Positions 15,339 to 24,300 of a stretch of DNA of 49,687 bases are shown piece after piece. The position numbers and the translations under genes are program-made. Position 1 is the stretch's first letter. Every line of letters begins with the position of its first letter. Source of the DNA: Bacteroidota bacterium (lineage in GTDB: Bacteria; Bacteroidota; Bacteroidia; Chitinophagales; Chitinophagaceae); assembly GCA_023411775.1 (NCBI GenBank), contig JAEYOL010000239.1, positions 1-49,687 of the forward strand, in the 5' to 3' direction. The notes below the pieces were generated by a model. The model was not told where the DNA came from. It was given only the letters and a program-made list of their open reading frames with translations, and ran no database searches.

Positions 15339-17687
15339 ATGAATAAAACCGAATTGCAGCGCCAACAGGCCCTTGAGTACCATTCCAAGGGAAGGCCTGG
15401 TAAGATCGAAGTAATCCCCACCAAGAACGCCAAAACACAGAGAGACCTCTCCCTTGCTTATTCCCCCGGTGTTGCCGAACCCTGTAAAGAGATTGCCGCC
15501 AACAAGGAAAACGTATATAAATACACGGCGAAAGGCAATCTCGTTGCAGTGATAAGCAACGGTACAGCGGTATTAGGCCTGGGTGATATTGGTCCTGAGG
15601 CTGGTAAACCGGTGATGGAAGGAAAAGGCGTATTATTTAAAATATTTGCTGATATAGATGTCTTTGATATTGAGATCGACGAGAAGGATCCTGAGAAGTT
15701 CGTGCAGATCGTAAAAGCGCTGGAACCCACTTTTGGCGGAATCAACCTCGAAGACATCAAAGCTCCCGAATGCTTTTACATTGAAAAAAAGCTAAAGGAA
15801 ACGATGAGCATCCCGGTGATGCATGACGACCAGCATGGTACTGCCATCATCAGTGCGGCAGCGTTATTGAATGCGCTTGAAATCCAGAAGAAAAAAATCG
15901 ACAGGGTAAAATACGTTGTCAACGGTGCCGGCGCCGCGGCCATGGCCTGCGTGCAATTGTATGTGGCCCTTGGCGCAAAGTTTGAGAACTTCACGATGTT
16001 TGACAGAAAAGGGGTGATCCATAAAGGACGAACCGACCTTGACGAACTGAAAACCAAATTTGCCAACGCTAAAGGTGAGATGTCCCTTGAACAGGCAATG
16101 AAAGATGCGGATGTGTTCATTGGCCTGAGTGCAGGGAATGTAGTGTCGAAAGAAATGGTGAAGTCGATGGCTAAAAACCCGATCGTATTTGCCATGGCTA
16201 ACCCTGATCCCGAGATCAGCTGGGAAGATGCCACCGAAGTTCGGAAAGACCTGATCATGGCAACCGGTCGTAGCGACTATCCCAACCAGGTTAATAATGT
16301 ACTTGGTTTCCCCTATATCTTCCGCGGGGCGCTCGACGTAAGGGCTACGCAGATCAATGAAGCAATGAAGCTGGCAGCTGTAAAAGCACTGGCGGCATTG
16401 GCCAAAACCCCGGTACCGGATATTGTAAACCTGGCCTACAATGAAAAAACAATTTCATTTGGGCCGAATTATATTATTCCAAAACCGGTTGATCCCCGAC
16501 TATTATCGACCGTATCGCCAGCTGTAGCCCGTGCCGCGATGGAAAGCGGGGTGGCTCAGCATCCCATCACCGACTGGGAGACTTATACGTCAGAACTGGA
16601 AACCCGCCTGGGCATCGACAACCACGTAATGCGTGCCATCGGCAACAAAGCAAGGCGTGATCCGCGTCGCATTGTTTTTGCAGAAGCTGATAATGTGAAA
16701 GTGCTGAAAGCCGCTGCAGTAGCTTTTGAAGAAGGTATTGCCTACCCCATTTTACTGGGCGACGAAAACCGGATCAAAACGATTGCTGCGACAAATGGTA
16801 TCGAACTGGATGGTCTACCCATTTTGGATCCACGTAGTGACAGTACGGAAGAAAAAAGAAATCAGTACTCTGAAATTTTCTTCCGCAAGAGAAGTCGACG
16901 TGGCTTTAATGCGTATGAATCAAAGAAGGTCATGCGCGACCGAAACTACTTTGGCTGCATGATGGTGGAATGTGGGGATGCTGATGCGATGATATCGGGT
17001 CTTACCAAGAATTATCCGGATACCATTCGCCCGGCATTGCAGATCATCGGTACAGAAGAAGGGGTAAACAAGATCGCGGGCATGTATGTGATGATGACCA
17101 AAAGAGGTCCGCTTTTCCTCGCTGATACAACCGTCAATTTTAATCCAACAGCTGAGGAGCTTGCGGAAATAACTTTACTTGTAGCAAAAGAAGTTCGGCA
17201 TTTCAATATCATCCCACGCATTGCCATGCTGAGCTATTCCAATTTCGGCAGTAGCAATTCGCCCGAAGCCAGGCTGGTATCTGAAGCAAGGGCTATTGTA
17301 AAAAGTAAGATGCCTCAATTGATCGTGGATGGCGAAATGCAGGCGAATGTGGCTTTCAACAAACAACTCTTAAAGGAAAATTATCCTTTCTCCGAACTGG
17401 TAGATAAGGATGTGAACACCCTGATATTTCCAAATCTCGCTTCCGGTAATATTACCTATAACATATTAAAAGAACTGGGTGGTGCGGATGCCATCGGCCC
17501 GGTTTTACTCGGACTGAAAAAACCCGTGCATATTCTGCAACTGGGAAGTTCGGTGCGCAGTATTGTTAATATGGCACTGGTAGCGGTAGTGGATGCGCAG
17601 ATCAAGTGCAAGAATTCACGTACAGAAGAGATCGTGGATAGTTCACCCTGGTGGAAACGCTTTAAAAAAGTGAGCCGGGATATGTAG
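15339..17687 (+). CDS. maeB: NADP-dependent malic enzyme with phosphotransacetylase-like domain
   Basis: Oxidative decarboxylation of malate to pyruvate, giving NADPH, in the cytoplasm. The 782-residue length matches MaeB. Residues about 1-160 are the malic domain (SLAYSPGVAEPCKEI, GDIGPEAGKPVMEGK), about 165-420 the NAD(P)-binding domain (VVNGAGAAAMACVQLY, AMANPDPEISWEDA), and about 430-782 a phosphotransacetylase-like domain (RIVFAEADNVKVLKAA, GEMQANVAFN, PNLASGNITYNILKEL). In E. coli MaeB this C-terminal domain is regulatory, conferring control by acetyl-CoA, and does not act as transacetylase. ATG 15339 is chosen over an in-frame TTG at 15330 because the -7 box overlaps that TTG. Confidence 0.95.
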   Translation: MNKTELQRQQALEYHSKGRPGKIEVIPTKNAKTQRDLSLAYSPGVAEPCKEIAANKENVYKYTAKGNLVAVISNGTAVLGLGDIGPEAGKPVMEGKGVLFKIFADIDVFDIEIDEKDPEKFVQIVKALEPTFGGINLEDIKAPECFYIEKKLKETMSIPVMHDDQHGTAIISAAALLNALEIQKKKIDRVKYVVNGAGAAAMACVQLYVALGAKFENFTMFDRKGVIHKGRTDLDELKTKFANAKGEMSLEQAMKDADVFIGLSAGNVVSKEMVKSMAKNPIVFAMANPDPEISWEDATEVRKDLIMATGRSDYPNQVNNVLGFPYIFRGALDVRATQINEAMKLAAVKALAALAKTPVPDIVNLAYNEKTISFGPNYIIPKPVDPRLLSTVSPAVARAAMESGVAQHPITDWETYTSELETRLGIDNHVMRAIGNKARRDPRRIVFAEADNVKVLKAAAVAFEEGIAYPILLGDENRIKTIAATNGIELDGLPILDPRSDSTEEKRNQYSEIFFRKRSRRGFNAYESKKVMRDRNYFGCMMVECGDADAMISGLTKNYPDTIRPALQIIGTEEGVNKIAGMYVMMTKRGPLFLADTTVNFNPTAEELAEITLLVAKEVRHFNIIPRIAMLSYSNFGSSNSPEARLVSEARAIVKSKMPQLIVDGEMQANVAFNKQLLKENYPFSELVDKDVNTLIFPNLASGNITYNILKELGGADAIGPVLLGLKKPVHILQLGSSVRSIVNMALVAVVDAQIKCKNSRTEEIVDSSPWWKRFKKVSRDM

Positions 17688-17788
17688 TGCCTGCAACCAG
17701 CTTTATACATACATAGTATGTTCTAAACGCATATTCATAACTAAAGCTTTATGGATATTTCATTGTATTTTACAGTTCAAACCAGCTG

Positions 17789-18526
17789 ATGAAACTCATT
17801 AAAGACCTTGGCCGTTATCTGTTGATGCTAAAAGGTATGTTTTCCAAACCTGAGAATGGGAAAATGTACTGGAAAGAATTTATGCATCAATGTAATGATA
17901 TCGGTATCGGTTCGCTGGGTATCGTCACCATCATTTCAGTTTTTATAGGCGCCGTTTCAACCCTGCAAACGGCTTACCAGCTTGTCTCACCTTTGTTGCC
18001 CAACACCATAATTGCCCAGATCGTAAGAGATACTGTGATCCTGGAATTTGCCCCCACCCTCACCTGTATTGTGCTGGCCGGTGTGGTTGGTAGTAAGATC
18101 GCAAGTGAACTTGGCAACATGCGTGTGAGTGAACAGATCGATGCACTCGAGATCATGGGGATCAATACAAAATCTTATCTCATCATGCCAAAGATACTGG
18201 CCGGTTTGCTCACCATCCCGTTTCTGGTTGTCATTGCGATGACACTTGGTATCTGGGGCGGACGACTGGCAGGTAATCTCACCGGTATCGTACCTTATGA
18301 GGCATTTGATAAGGGACTTCACGAATCATTCATTCCCTACAATGTGTTCTTTGCACTGGCCAAGTCCTATACATTTGCTTTTATTATATCAAGTGTGCCT
18401 TCCTTTTATGGATATTATGTAAAAGGTGGCGCCCTGGAAATTGGCCGGGCCAGTACGAAAGCCGTGGTTGTTAGTTGTATTCTTTTATTATTTGCCGATT
18501 ATGTATTGTCGGCCTTGTTACTCTAA
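17789..18526 (+). CDS. mlaE: MlaE-family ABC lipid-transport permease
   Basis: A 245-residue permease of the MlaE/YrbE family: GIGSLGIVTIISVFIGAV, LEFAPTLTCIVLAGVVGSKIASELG and the conserved VSEQIDALEIMGINTKSYLIMPK stretch (about residues 113-140). The family moves phospholipids between the membranes of Gram-negative cells as part of an MlaFEDB-type complex in the inner membrane. It is followed after 14 bases by the ATPase MlaF. No MCE-domain (MlaD) gene follows here; the next gene is sucD, so the substrate-binding part must be encoded elsewhere. Confidence 0.92.
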   Translation: MKLIKDLGRYLLMLKGMFSKPENGKMYWKEFMHQCNDIGIGSLGIVTIISVFIGAVSTLQTAYQLVSPLLPNTIIAQIVRDTVILEFAPTLTCIVLAGVVGSKIASELGNMRVSEQIDALEIMGINTKSYLIMPKILAGLLTIPFLVVIAMTLGIWGGRLAGNLTGIVPYEAFDKGLHESFIPYNVFFALAKSYTFAFIISSVPSFYGYYVKGGALEIGRASTKAVVVSCILLLFADYVLSALLL

Positions 18527-18540
18527 AGCAGGGATTCTAC

Positions 18541-19350
18541 ATGATAGAAGTAAAAAATATAAAGAAAAGTTTTGCTGACAAGGTGGTGATCGACGACGTA
18601 AGCGCGACGATGAAAGCCGGCCAGTGCAACCTGATCATTGGCGCCAGCGGAAGCGGTAAAACGGTGCTGATGAAATGTATGGTGGGTTTGTTTGCTCCCG
18701 ACGGCGGTGAAATCCTGTACCATGGCAAGAATTTTACCAGCATGAACGCCGAAGAAAAAACGGAAGTGCGTAAGGAGATAGGTATGCTTTTCCAGGGTTC
18801 AGCCCTGTTTGACAGCCAGACGGTGGAACAAAATGTGATGTTCCCACTGGATATGTTCACCAAGGATAATTATAGCACCAAGCTAAAACGGGTGAACGAG
18901 GTACTTGCAAGGGTGAACCTGGTAGATGCCAATAAAAAATTCCCAGCAGAAGTTAGTGGTGGTATGAAAAAGCGCGTGGCACTGGCCAGGGCGATTGTAT
19001 TAAATCCCAAGTATCTTTTTTGCGATGAGCCTAATTCCGGTCTTGACCCTCAAACCTCGCTTGTAATTGACAAGCTTATACAGGAAATAACAACTGAATA
19101 TAATATTACTACGGTGGTCAATACCCATGACATGAATAGTGTAATGGAGATAGGCAATTATATCCTTTACATGTACCAGGGCCATAAGGAATGGGAAGGC
19201 ACCAACAAAGAGATCATCTTCAGTAAGAACCAACGCCTCAATGATTTCATTTTCGCGTCCGACTTTCTTCGCGATGCCAAGGAGATGCGTATGCTGGAGG
19301 AAACGGGCAAAATCCCCAATGACCGCAATATTGACGATATGATCCAGTAG
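18541..19350 (+). CDS. mlaF: MlaF-family ABC transporter ATPase
   Basis: A 269-residue ATPase with Walker A GASGSGKT, Q-loop MLFQGSALFDS (the GSALFDS wording is characteristic of MlaF), signature VSGGMKKR, Walker B YLFCDEPNSGLDP and H-loop VVNTHDM. ATG 18541 is used; the frame stays open 22 codons upstream but that would lie within mlaE. Partner of the MlaE-type permease directly upstream. The C-terminal end (EMRMLEETGKIPNDRNIDDM) is a tail seen in Bacteroidota members. Confidence 0.93.
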   Translation: MIEVKNIKKSFADKVVIDDVSATMKAGQCNLIIGASGSGKTVLMKCMVGLFAPDGGEILYHGKNFTSMNAEEKTEVRKEIGMLFQGSALFDSQTVEQNVMFPLDMFTKDNYSTKLKRVNEVLARVNLVDANKKFPAEVSGGMKKRVALARAIVLNPKYLFCDEPNSGLDPQTSLVIDKLIQEITTEYNITTVVNTHDMNSVMEIGNYILYMYQGHKEWEGTNKEIIFSKNQRLNDFIFASDFLRDAKEMRMLEETGKIPNDRNIDDMIQ

Positions 19351-19398
19351 ATTGACTTGTCGGACTTGAGCAGGCCCTCAAATTTGCATTTTAACCCT

Positions 19399-19406
19399 TA
19401 CTTTTG
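19399..19406 (+). promoter_or_regulatory. Candidate -7 promoter box of sucD
   Basis: TACTTTTG fits TAnnTTTG and ends 19 bases before the sucD ATG at 19426. It sits within the 75-base gap after mlaF, so sucD probably has its own promoter. Confidence 0.5.
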
Positions 19407-19425
19407 CCCCACTTAATAACTAGCT

Positions 19426-20304
19426 ATGAGCATTCTTGTCAATAAAAACTCCAAAATACTGGTCCAGGGTTTTACCGGAACTGAAGGAAGCTTCCATGCT
19501 TCACAGATGATCGAGTATGGTACCAACGTGGTGGGTGGTGTAACCCCCGGCAAAGGCGATAACACACATCTCGACAGACCGGTATTCAATACAGTAGCGG
19601 ATTGTGTAAAAAAAACCGGTGCGGATACCAGCATCATCTTTGTTCCGCCTGCATTTGCAGCCGATGCCATCATGGAAGCAGCTGAAGCAGGTGTACAACT
19701 CGTGGTTTGTATCACAGAAGGTATCCCGGTGCAGGATATGGTGAAAGTAAAAAATTATTTGTTGGGCAAATCCACCCGGCTGATAGGGCCTAACTGCCCT
19801 GGTATCATCACTGCCGATGAATGCAAAGTGGGTATCATGCCCGGTTTTGTATTCAAAAAAGGAAGGATCGGCATTGTTTCAAAATCCGGAACATTAACCT
19901 ACGAGGCCGCGGACCAGGTCGCCAAAGCCGGACTGGGTATTTCTACCGCAATCGGTATTGGAGGGGATCCAATTATCGGAACACCAACCCGGGATGCTGT
20001 GGAGCTGTTCATGAATGATCCCGAAACCGATGCCATTGTCATGATCGGTGAGATCGGTGGTGGCATGGAAGCCGAAGCTGCTTATTGGGTTAAAGCAAAT
20101 GGTAATAAGAAACCCGTAGTTGGTTTTATCGCTGGACAGACCGCACCTCCCGGACGCCGCATGGGTCATGCCGGCGCTATCGTAGGCGGAGCAGATGATA
20201 CAGCTGCTGCTAAAATGAAGATCATGGCAGAATGCGGCATACATGTAGTAAACAGCCCGGCAGATATCGGGAAAAAGATGGCCGAAGTTCTCGCCGGTCA
20301 CTAA
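19426..20304 (+). CDS. sucD: Succinyl-CoA synthetase alpha subunit
   Basis: The 292-residue alpha subunit of succinate-CoA ligase, which in the TCA cycle converts succinyl-CoA, ADP (or GDP) and phosphate to succinate and ATP (or GTP). Motifs are VQGFTGTEGSFHASQMIEYG (CoA-binding domain), GVTPGKG, PNCPGIITADECKVGIMPG, GIVSKSGTLTYEA and GRRMGHAGAIVGG with the phosphorylated histidine. Length equals the family norm. sucC, the beta subunit, is not adjacent, as often in Bacteroidota. A strong hairpin follows 26 bases after the stop. Confidence 0.96.
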   Translation: MSILVNKNSKILVQGFTGTEGSFHASQMIEYGTNVVGGVTPGKGDNTHLDRPVFNTVADCVKKTGADTSIIFVPPAFAADAIMEAAEAGVQLVVCITEGIPVQDMVKVKNYLLGKSTRLIGPNCPGIITADECKVGIMPGFVFKKGRIGIVSKSGTLTYEAADQVAKAGLGISTAIGIGGDPIIGTPTRDAVELFMNDPETDAIVMIGEIGGGMEAEAAYWVKANGNKKPVVGFIAGQTAPPGRRMGHAGAIVGGADDTAAAKMKIMAECGIHVVNSPADIGKKMAEVLAGH

Positions 20305-20330
20305 GAACAAAAAGAAAATATAAACATAAA

Positions 20331-20363
20331 AATGAAATGGCTCCGCGGGGGAGCCATTTCATT
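20331..20363. terminator. Strong hairpin between convergent genes
   Basis: AATGAAATGGCTCC (20331-20344) pairs perfectly over 14 bp with 20350-20363, loop GCGGG. It lies between sucD (plus) and the DUF4476 gene (minus). There is no T-run on either side, so it may be a bidirectional transcript end or a stabilising stem rather than a classical intrinsic terminator. Confidence 0.6.
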
Positions 20364-20366
20364 ATC

Positions 20367-20415
20367 CAGTATCTAGCATCCAGCATCCAGCATCTAGCAT
20401 CTAGTATCTAGTATC
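20367..20415. repeat. 7-bp tandem repeat, locus 3, overlapping a gene end
   Basis: Seven heptamers: CAGTATC, TAGCATC, CAGCATC, CAGCATC, TAGCATC, TAGTATC, TAGTATC. It lies directly after the sucD hairpin and runs into the DUF4476 gene, whose last two codons and TAG stop are repeat sequence. Confidence 0.85.
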
Positions 20416-21142
20416 TACGCCCCCCAATAAACCTCTCCAACTCTACCCTGCTGCTATTGAAGCTAAACACATCATACAGGCGGTGATAATTTCTTTTATC
20501 TACCGTATTTGCATATGCCTGTTTAGCCAAATCCAATTTGTTGCTTTCAAAACTGAACAATAGTAGCATCTGTTCTACCTGTGCGGTTGTCAGGTTATTT
20601 GATTTTACGATCTGGGTGGCAGATTTAAGCTTATTACTTTCCAGCCATTCCTTTTCAATAGCATTCAAAACCGATTTGAATTCGCGATCATTCATAGCCC
20701 TTACATAAGCTTCGTTATGATCGTAGTCACCCCAATGACCATCACGGTCAAAATCAAATCCGCGTCCGTTACGTTGGTCGATCCAATTACCGTTCACGCG
20801 GGTCTCATGCATCGCTACTCGGCCATTTCTTTCCACCGTCAACGCCAGGTGGGTATTGTTCTTGATCTGAATGGTTGAATTGTACACGAGTTCAAAGCCC
20901 TTACCGAGGATGTTGAAAATGCCATTCTTTTTTTGTTTATACACTTTGATCGTGTGTCGGCCGTTTTCGATTCCGCGTATCATGATCGAGTTATCACTGG
21001 ACTCGAATCGTTTGCCATCCAGTACAACCCTGATATCGGTACGATCCGCCGATTTGATGCTCAGAATGCTCTGAGGCCTGGCAGCCGCAAAGACGGCTAC
21101 GCTCATGAACAATGAAGCGAAGAGTGTAAAGATTGTTTTCAT
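20408..21142 (-). CDS. Secreted DUF4476-domain protein
   Basis: A 244-residue protein with a signal peptide (MKTIFTLFASLFMSVAVFAA, cleavage likely after FAA). The N-terminal half after the signal is a beta-rich segment (IRVVLDGKRFES, HTIKVYKQKKNG). The C-terminal 95 residues match DUF4476, with AMNDREFKSVLNAIEKEW, SNNLTTAQVEQMLLLFSFE and VFSFNSSRVELERFI. This domain is frequent in Chitinophagaceae; its function is unknown, and it is predicted to be helical and exported. The final codons CGT AGA TAC TAG run into the heptamer repeat, so its C-terminus may have been set by the repeat. Confidence 0.8.
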   Translation of the reverse strand: MKTIFTLFASLFMSVAVFAAARPQSILSIKSADRTDIRVVLDGKRFESSDNSIMIRGIENGRHTIKVYKQKKNGIFNILGKGFELVYNSTIQIKNNTHLALTVERNGRVAMHETRVNGNWIDQRNGRGFDFDRDGHWGDYDHNEAYVRAMNDREFKSVLNAIEKEWLESNKLKSATQIVKSNNLTTAQVEQMLLLFSFESNKLDLAKQAYANTVDKRNYHRLYDVFSFNSSRVELERFIGGRRY

Positions 21143-21361
21143 ACTGTTTGTTTTAAAGGTTGATTCAAGATTGAATTCAATAATGTAGATAGCCGGAACT
21201 GACTCCAGTTTAATAAAGCTTTGGGAACGAAAAGTTAAAAGGGTGAACCACCCAATTCCTAATCCCTAATCCCACATTCCTCTTTTATGCAATCCAACTA
21301 AGCTTTGCATCTTATCCCTTGCAAAGGATTGATTAACTTGTTACCGATTTAATACCTATAT

Positions 21362-24300
21362 ATGAAGTTGCTAAAGACCATTGTTATTTTCGCAGCCCTA
21401 TTCAGTCTATTTACCATGAATGCCGATAGTCAGCCAATTAAAACCTATGACGCCGCCTGGAAACGGGTAGAAGATTTTGTTAAAAAGAATCTTCCCAAGT
21501 CAGCCAGCGCTGAAGCAAAAAAAATATATGAGCTCGCTAAAAAGGAAAAGCAGGATGCACAGGTCATTAAATCACTGGTGTACCTAAGTTTCCTGCAATC
21601 GGAAAACAGGGAAGATAACCAGGTGGCTTCGATTGCAGAATTTGAAAAAGAAATCGCTTTGGGTCAAGAGCCGGTGAGGTCTGTTTTAAACAGCCTGTTG
21701 GCGGAAATGTACTGGAACTATTATCAGCAAAACCGCTGGGAACTGTATAACCGTACGAAAACAACCAGTTTTAAAAAAGATGATATCGCCACCTGGGGCG
21801 CAGATGATTTTCACCAAAAAGTAGGGGCTCTCTATCTTTCCTCACTTCAACCTGAAAAAACATTACAGGAAACCCGGCTGGAGCCTTTTGATGCGATCAT
21901 TGTAAAAGGCAATACGCGCCACCTGAGACCAACATTATTTGATCTCCTGGCATACCGGGCACTAAGTTATTTTGAGAATGATGAAAGAGATATTTCAAAA
22001 CCGGCATATGCGTTTGAAATCGACCAGGCATCGGCTTTTGGTCCGGCAGCAGATTTTATCCATCGAAAATTCCCAAATAGTGATTCATCCTCTCTACAAT
22101 ACCAGGCCCTTTTGATCTATCAAAAACTTATTTCTTTTCACCTCATCGATCCGCGGCCTGATGCGCTGATCGATGCCGATCTGAAAAGACTGGAATTTGT
22201 CCGGCGGAAATCTGTACATCCTGATAAGGACCAACTGTACTATAATTCGATCAATCATGTGGCTCATCAGCATAATGAACTACCAGCCGCGGCACAGGCC
22301 TGGTACCTGGTTGCTGAATATTATAACAGGCAGGCAGACGAATACAAGCCCTATGAAGATACCACCCATCGATACACAAGGTTGAAGGCAAAAGAGATCT
22401 GTGAGAAAATCCTTCAGCAAAAAGATTCTTCAGAAGGGAGGATCAATTGCTATAACCTGCTTCAGCGAATAGAAAATGAGACCCTGCAGTTCAATCTTGA
22501 AAAAGTAAATATACCTGGTCAGCCTTTCAGGGCATTGGTTGGATATCGCAATTTCAACAAGCTTTATCTGCGCATTTTAAAACCGGATGAAAGCCTGAAA
22601 AAACAATTGGAAGACCAATACAATGAAAAATACTGGTCAGCAATTCTCGCGGCACAACCAATGCGCAGCTGGACACAGTCCCTGCCCGAAACAGGCGACC
22701 TGCAGTTGCATAACGCTGAAATAAAAATTGACGCACTCCCCCCGGGCGAATACCTGTTGATCGCGGGAACCAGCGAGGATTTCAACAACCAAAATACAAT
22801 CGTGGGAGCAAGGGTATTTTATGTATCCAATATTAGCTTCATCAACCAGGGCCAGGATTATTTTGTACTCAACCGCGACGATGGTCAGCCTCTTGCAAAG
22901 GCTTCAGTGCAGATCTGGGAAACGAAATACAACTATGATGTATCGAAGTACCTAAAACAAAAAACCAAACTCTATACCACAGATAAAAATGGATATTTTA
23001 AAAAGGAAAAACAGCTCAACCCGGATCGCAGATCATATCAGCAAGCTAATTTCCTGTTGGACATAACCCACGGTGATGAGCGGCTTTTCATCAACGATGC
23101 GATCAGTGACTACTACTATTATCGGGAATCACCCGACGAGCCTAAGCTGACCAGTTCAGTATTTCTGTTTACTGACCGAAGTCTTTACCGCCCGGGGCAG
23201 ACCGTTTATTTCAAAGGAATCGTGCTAAACAGGGTTGCCACTGAGAAAAAAGCCTGGGCCAATGACCAATATGAAACAACGATCATCCTACGCGATGCCA
23301 ATTACCAGGACATCGATTCCATCCGTGTAAAAACAAATGAATTCGGATCCTTCTCAGGCAAATTTCAACTACCGCAGTCGGGTTTGAATGGCGACTTCAG
23401 CCTTTATGCGAGGAAAGATAACCCCAATGCGCATTTCAGGGTGGAAGAATACAAACGGCCAAAATTTTACGTCGACTATGAACCACTGAAAGGCACCTAT
23501 GAACTCAACGATACGATACATATCACCGGATTTGCCAAAGCCTATGCCGGCAATAATATTGATGGAGCACAGGTAAAATACCGGGTGGTACGACAACCAC
23601 GTTTTATCTATCCCTGGAGATTCTGGAGAGGCTGGTTTCCGCCTTCAGAACCGATGGAAATCACCCACGGTGAGATCACAACCGGAGCAGACGGAAAATT
23701 CGTCATCAAATTTGCTGCTATTCCCGATCTGAAACTGGATAAAAAGCTTGAGCCTGTTTTTGACTATACGGTATATGCCGATGTAACGGATATCAATGGA
23801 GAGACCAGGAGTGGGGAACAGCGGGTGTCGGTTGGTTATACATCGCTATTGCTAAAAGCCGATATACCATCCACCCTCCCTATCGACAGCTTAAAGAATC
23901 TTTCGATCCGCACCGAGAATATGAATGGTGAGTTCGAACCTTCGATGGTGAAACTTACCATCACAAAACTTAAAGAAGAAAAAAGATTGATCCGCGACCG
24001 TTACTGGGAAAGACCCGACCAGTTTATCATGACAAAAGAAGAATACATCAAACTCTTCCCATACGATGAATTTGATAATGAAACTGATCCTGCCACCTGG
24101 GCAAAAGCTGAAACGGTGATGGAGAAATCGGATTCAACAAAAGATAATGCTCAGTTCTCAATCGGCAATTGGCGTGGCACACCCGGCTACTACCAGATAG
24201 AAATCTCAGCAAAAGACAAAAATGGAAAAGAGGTAAAGGATATTAAATACATCGAGCTCTACGATGAGAAATCAAAACAATTAAGTACGACCCGGTATCT

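Noticed and set aside
20367..20415. CRISPR array as an explanation of the heptamer repeats
   Set aside because: Units are 7 bases and adjoin without spacers; no cas genes in the window.
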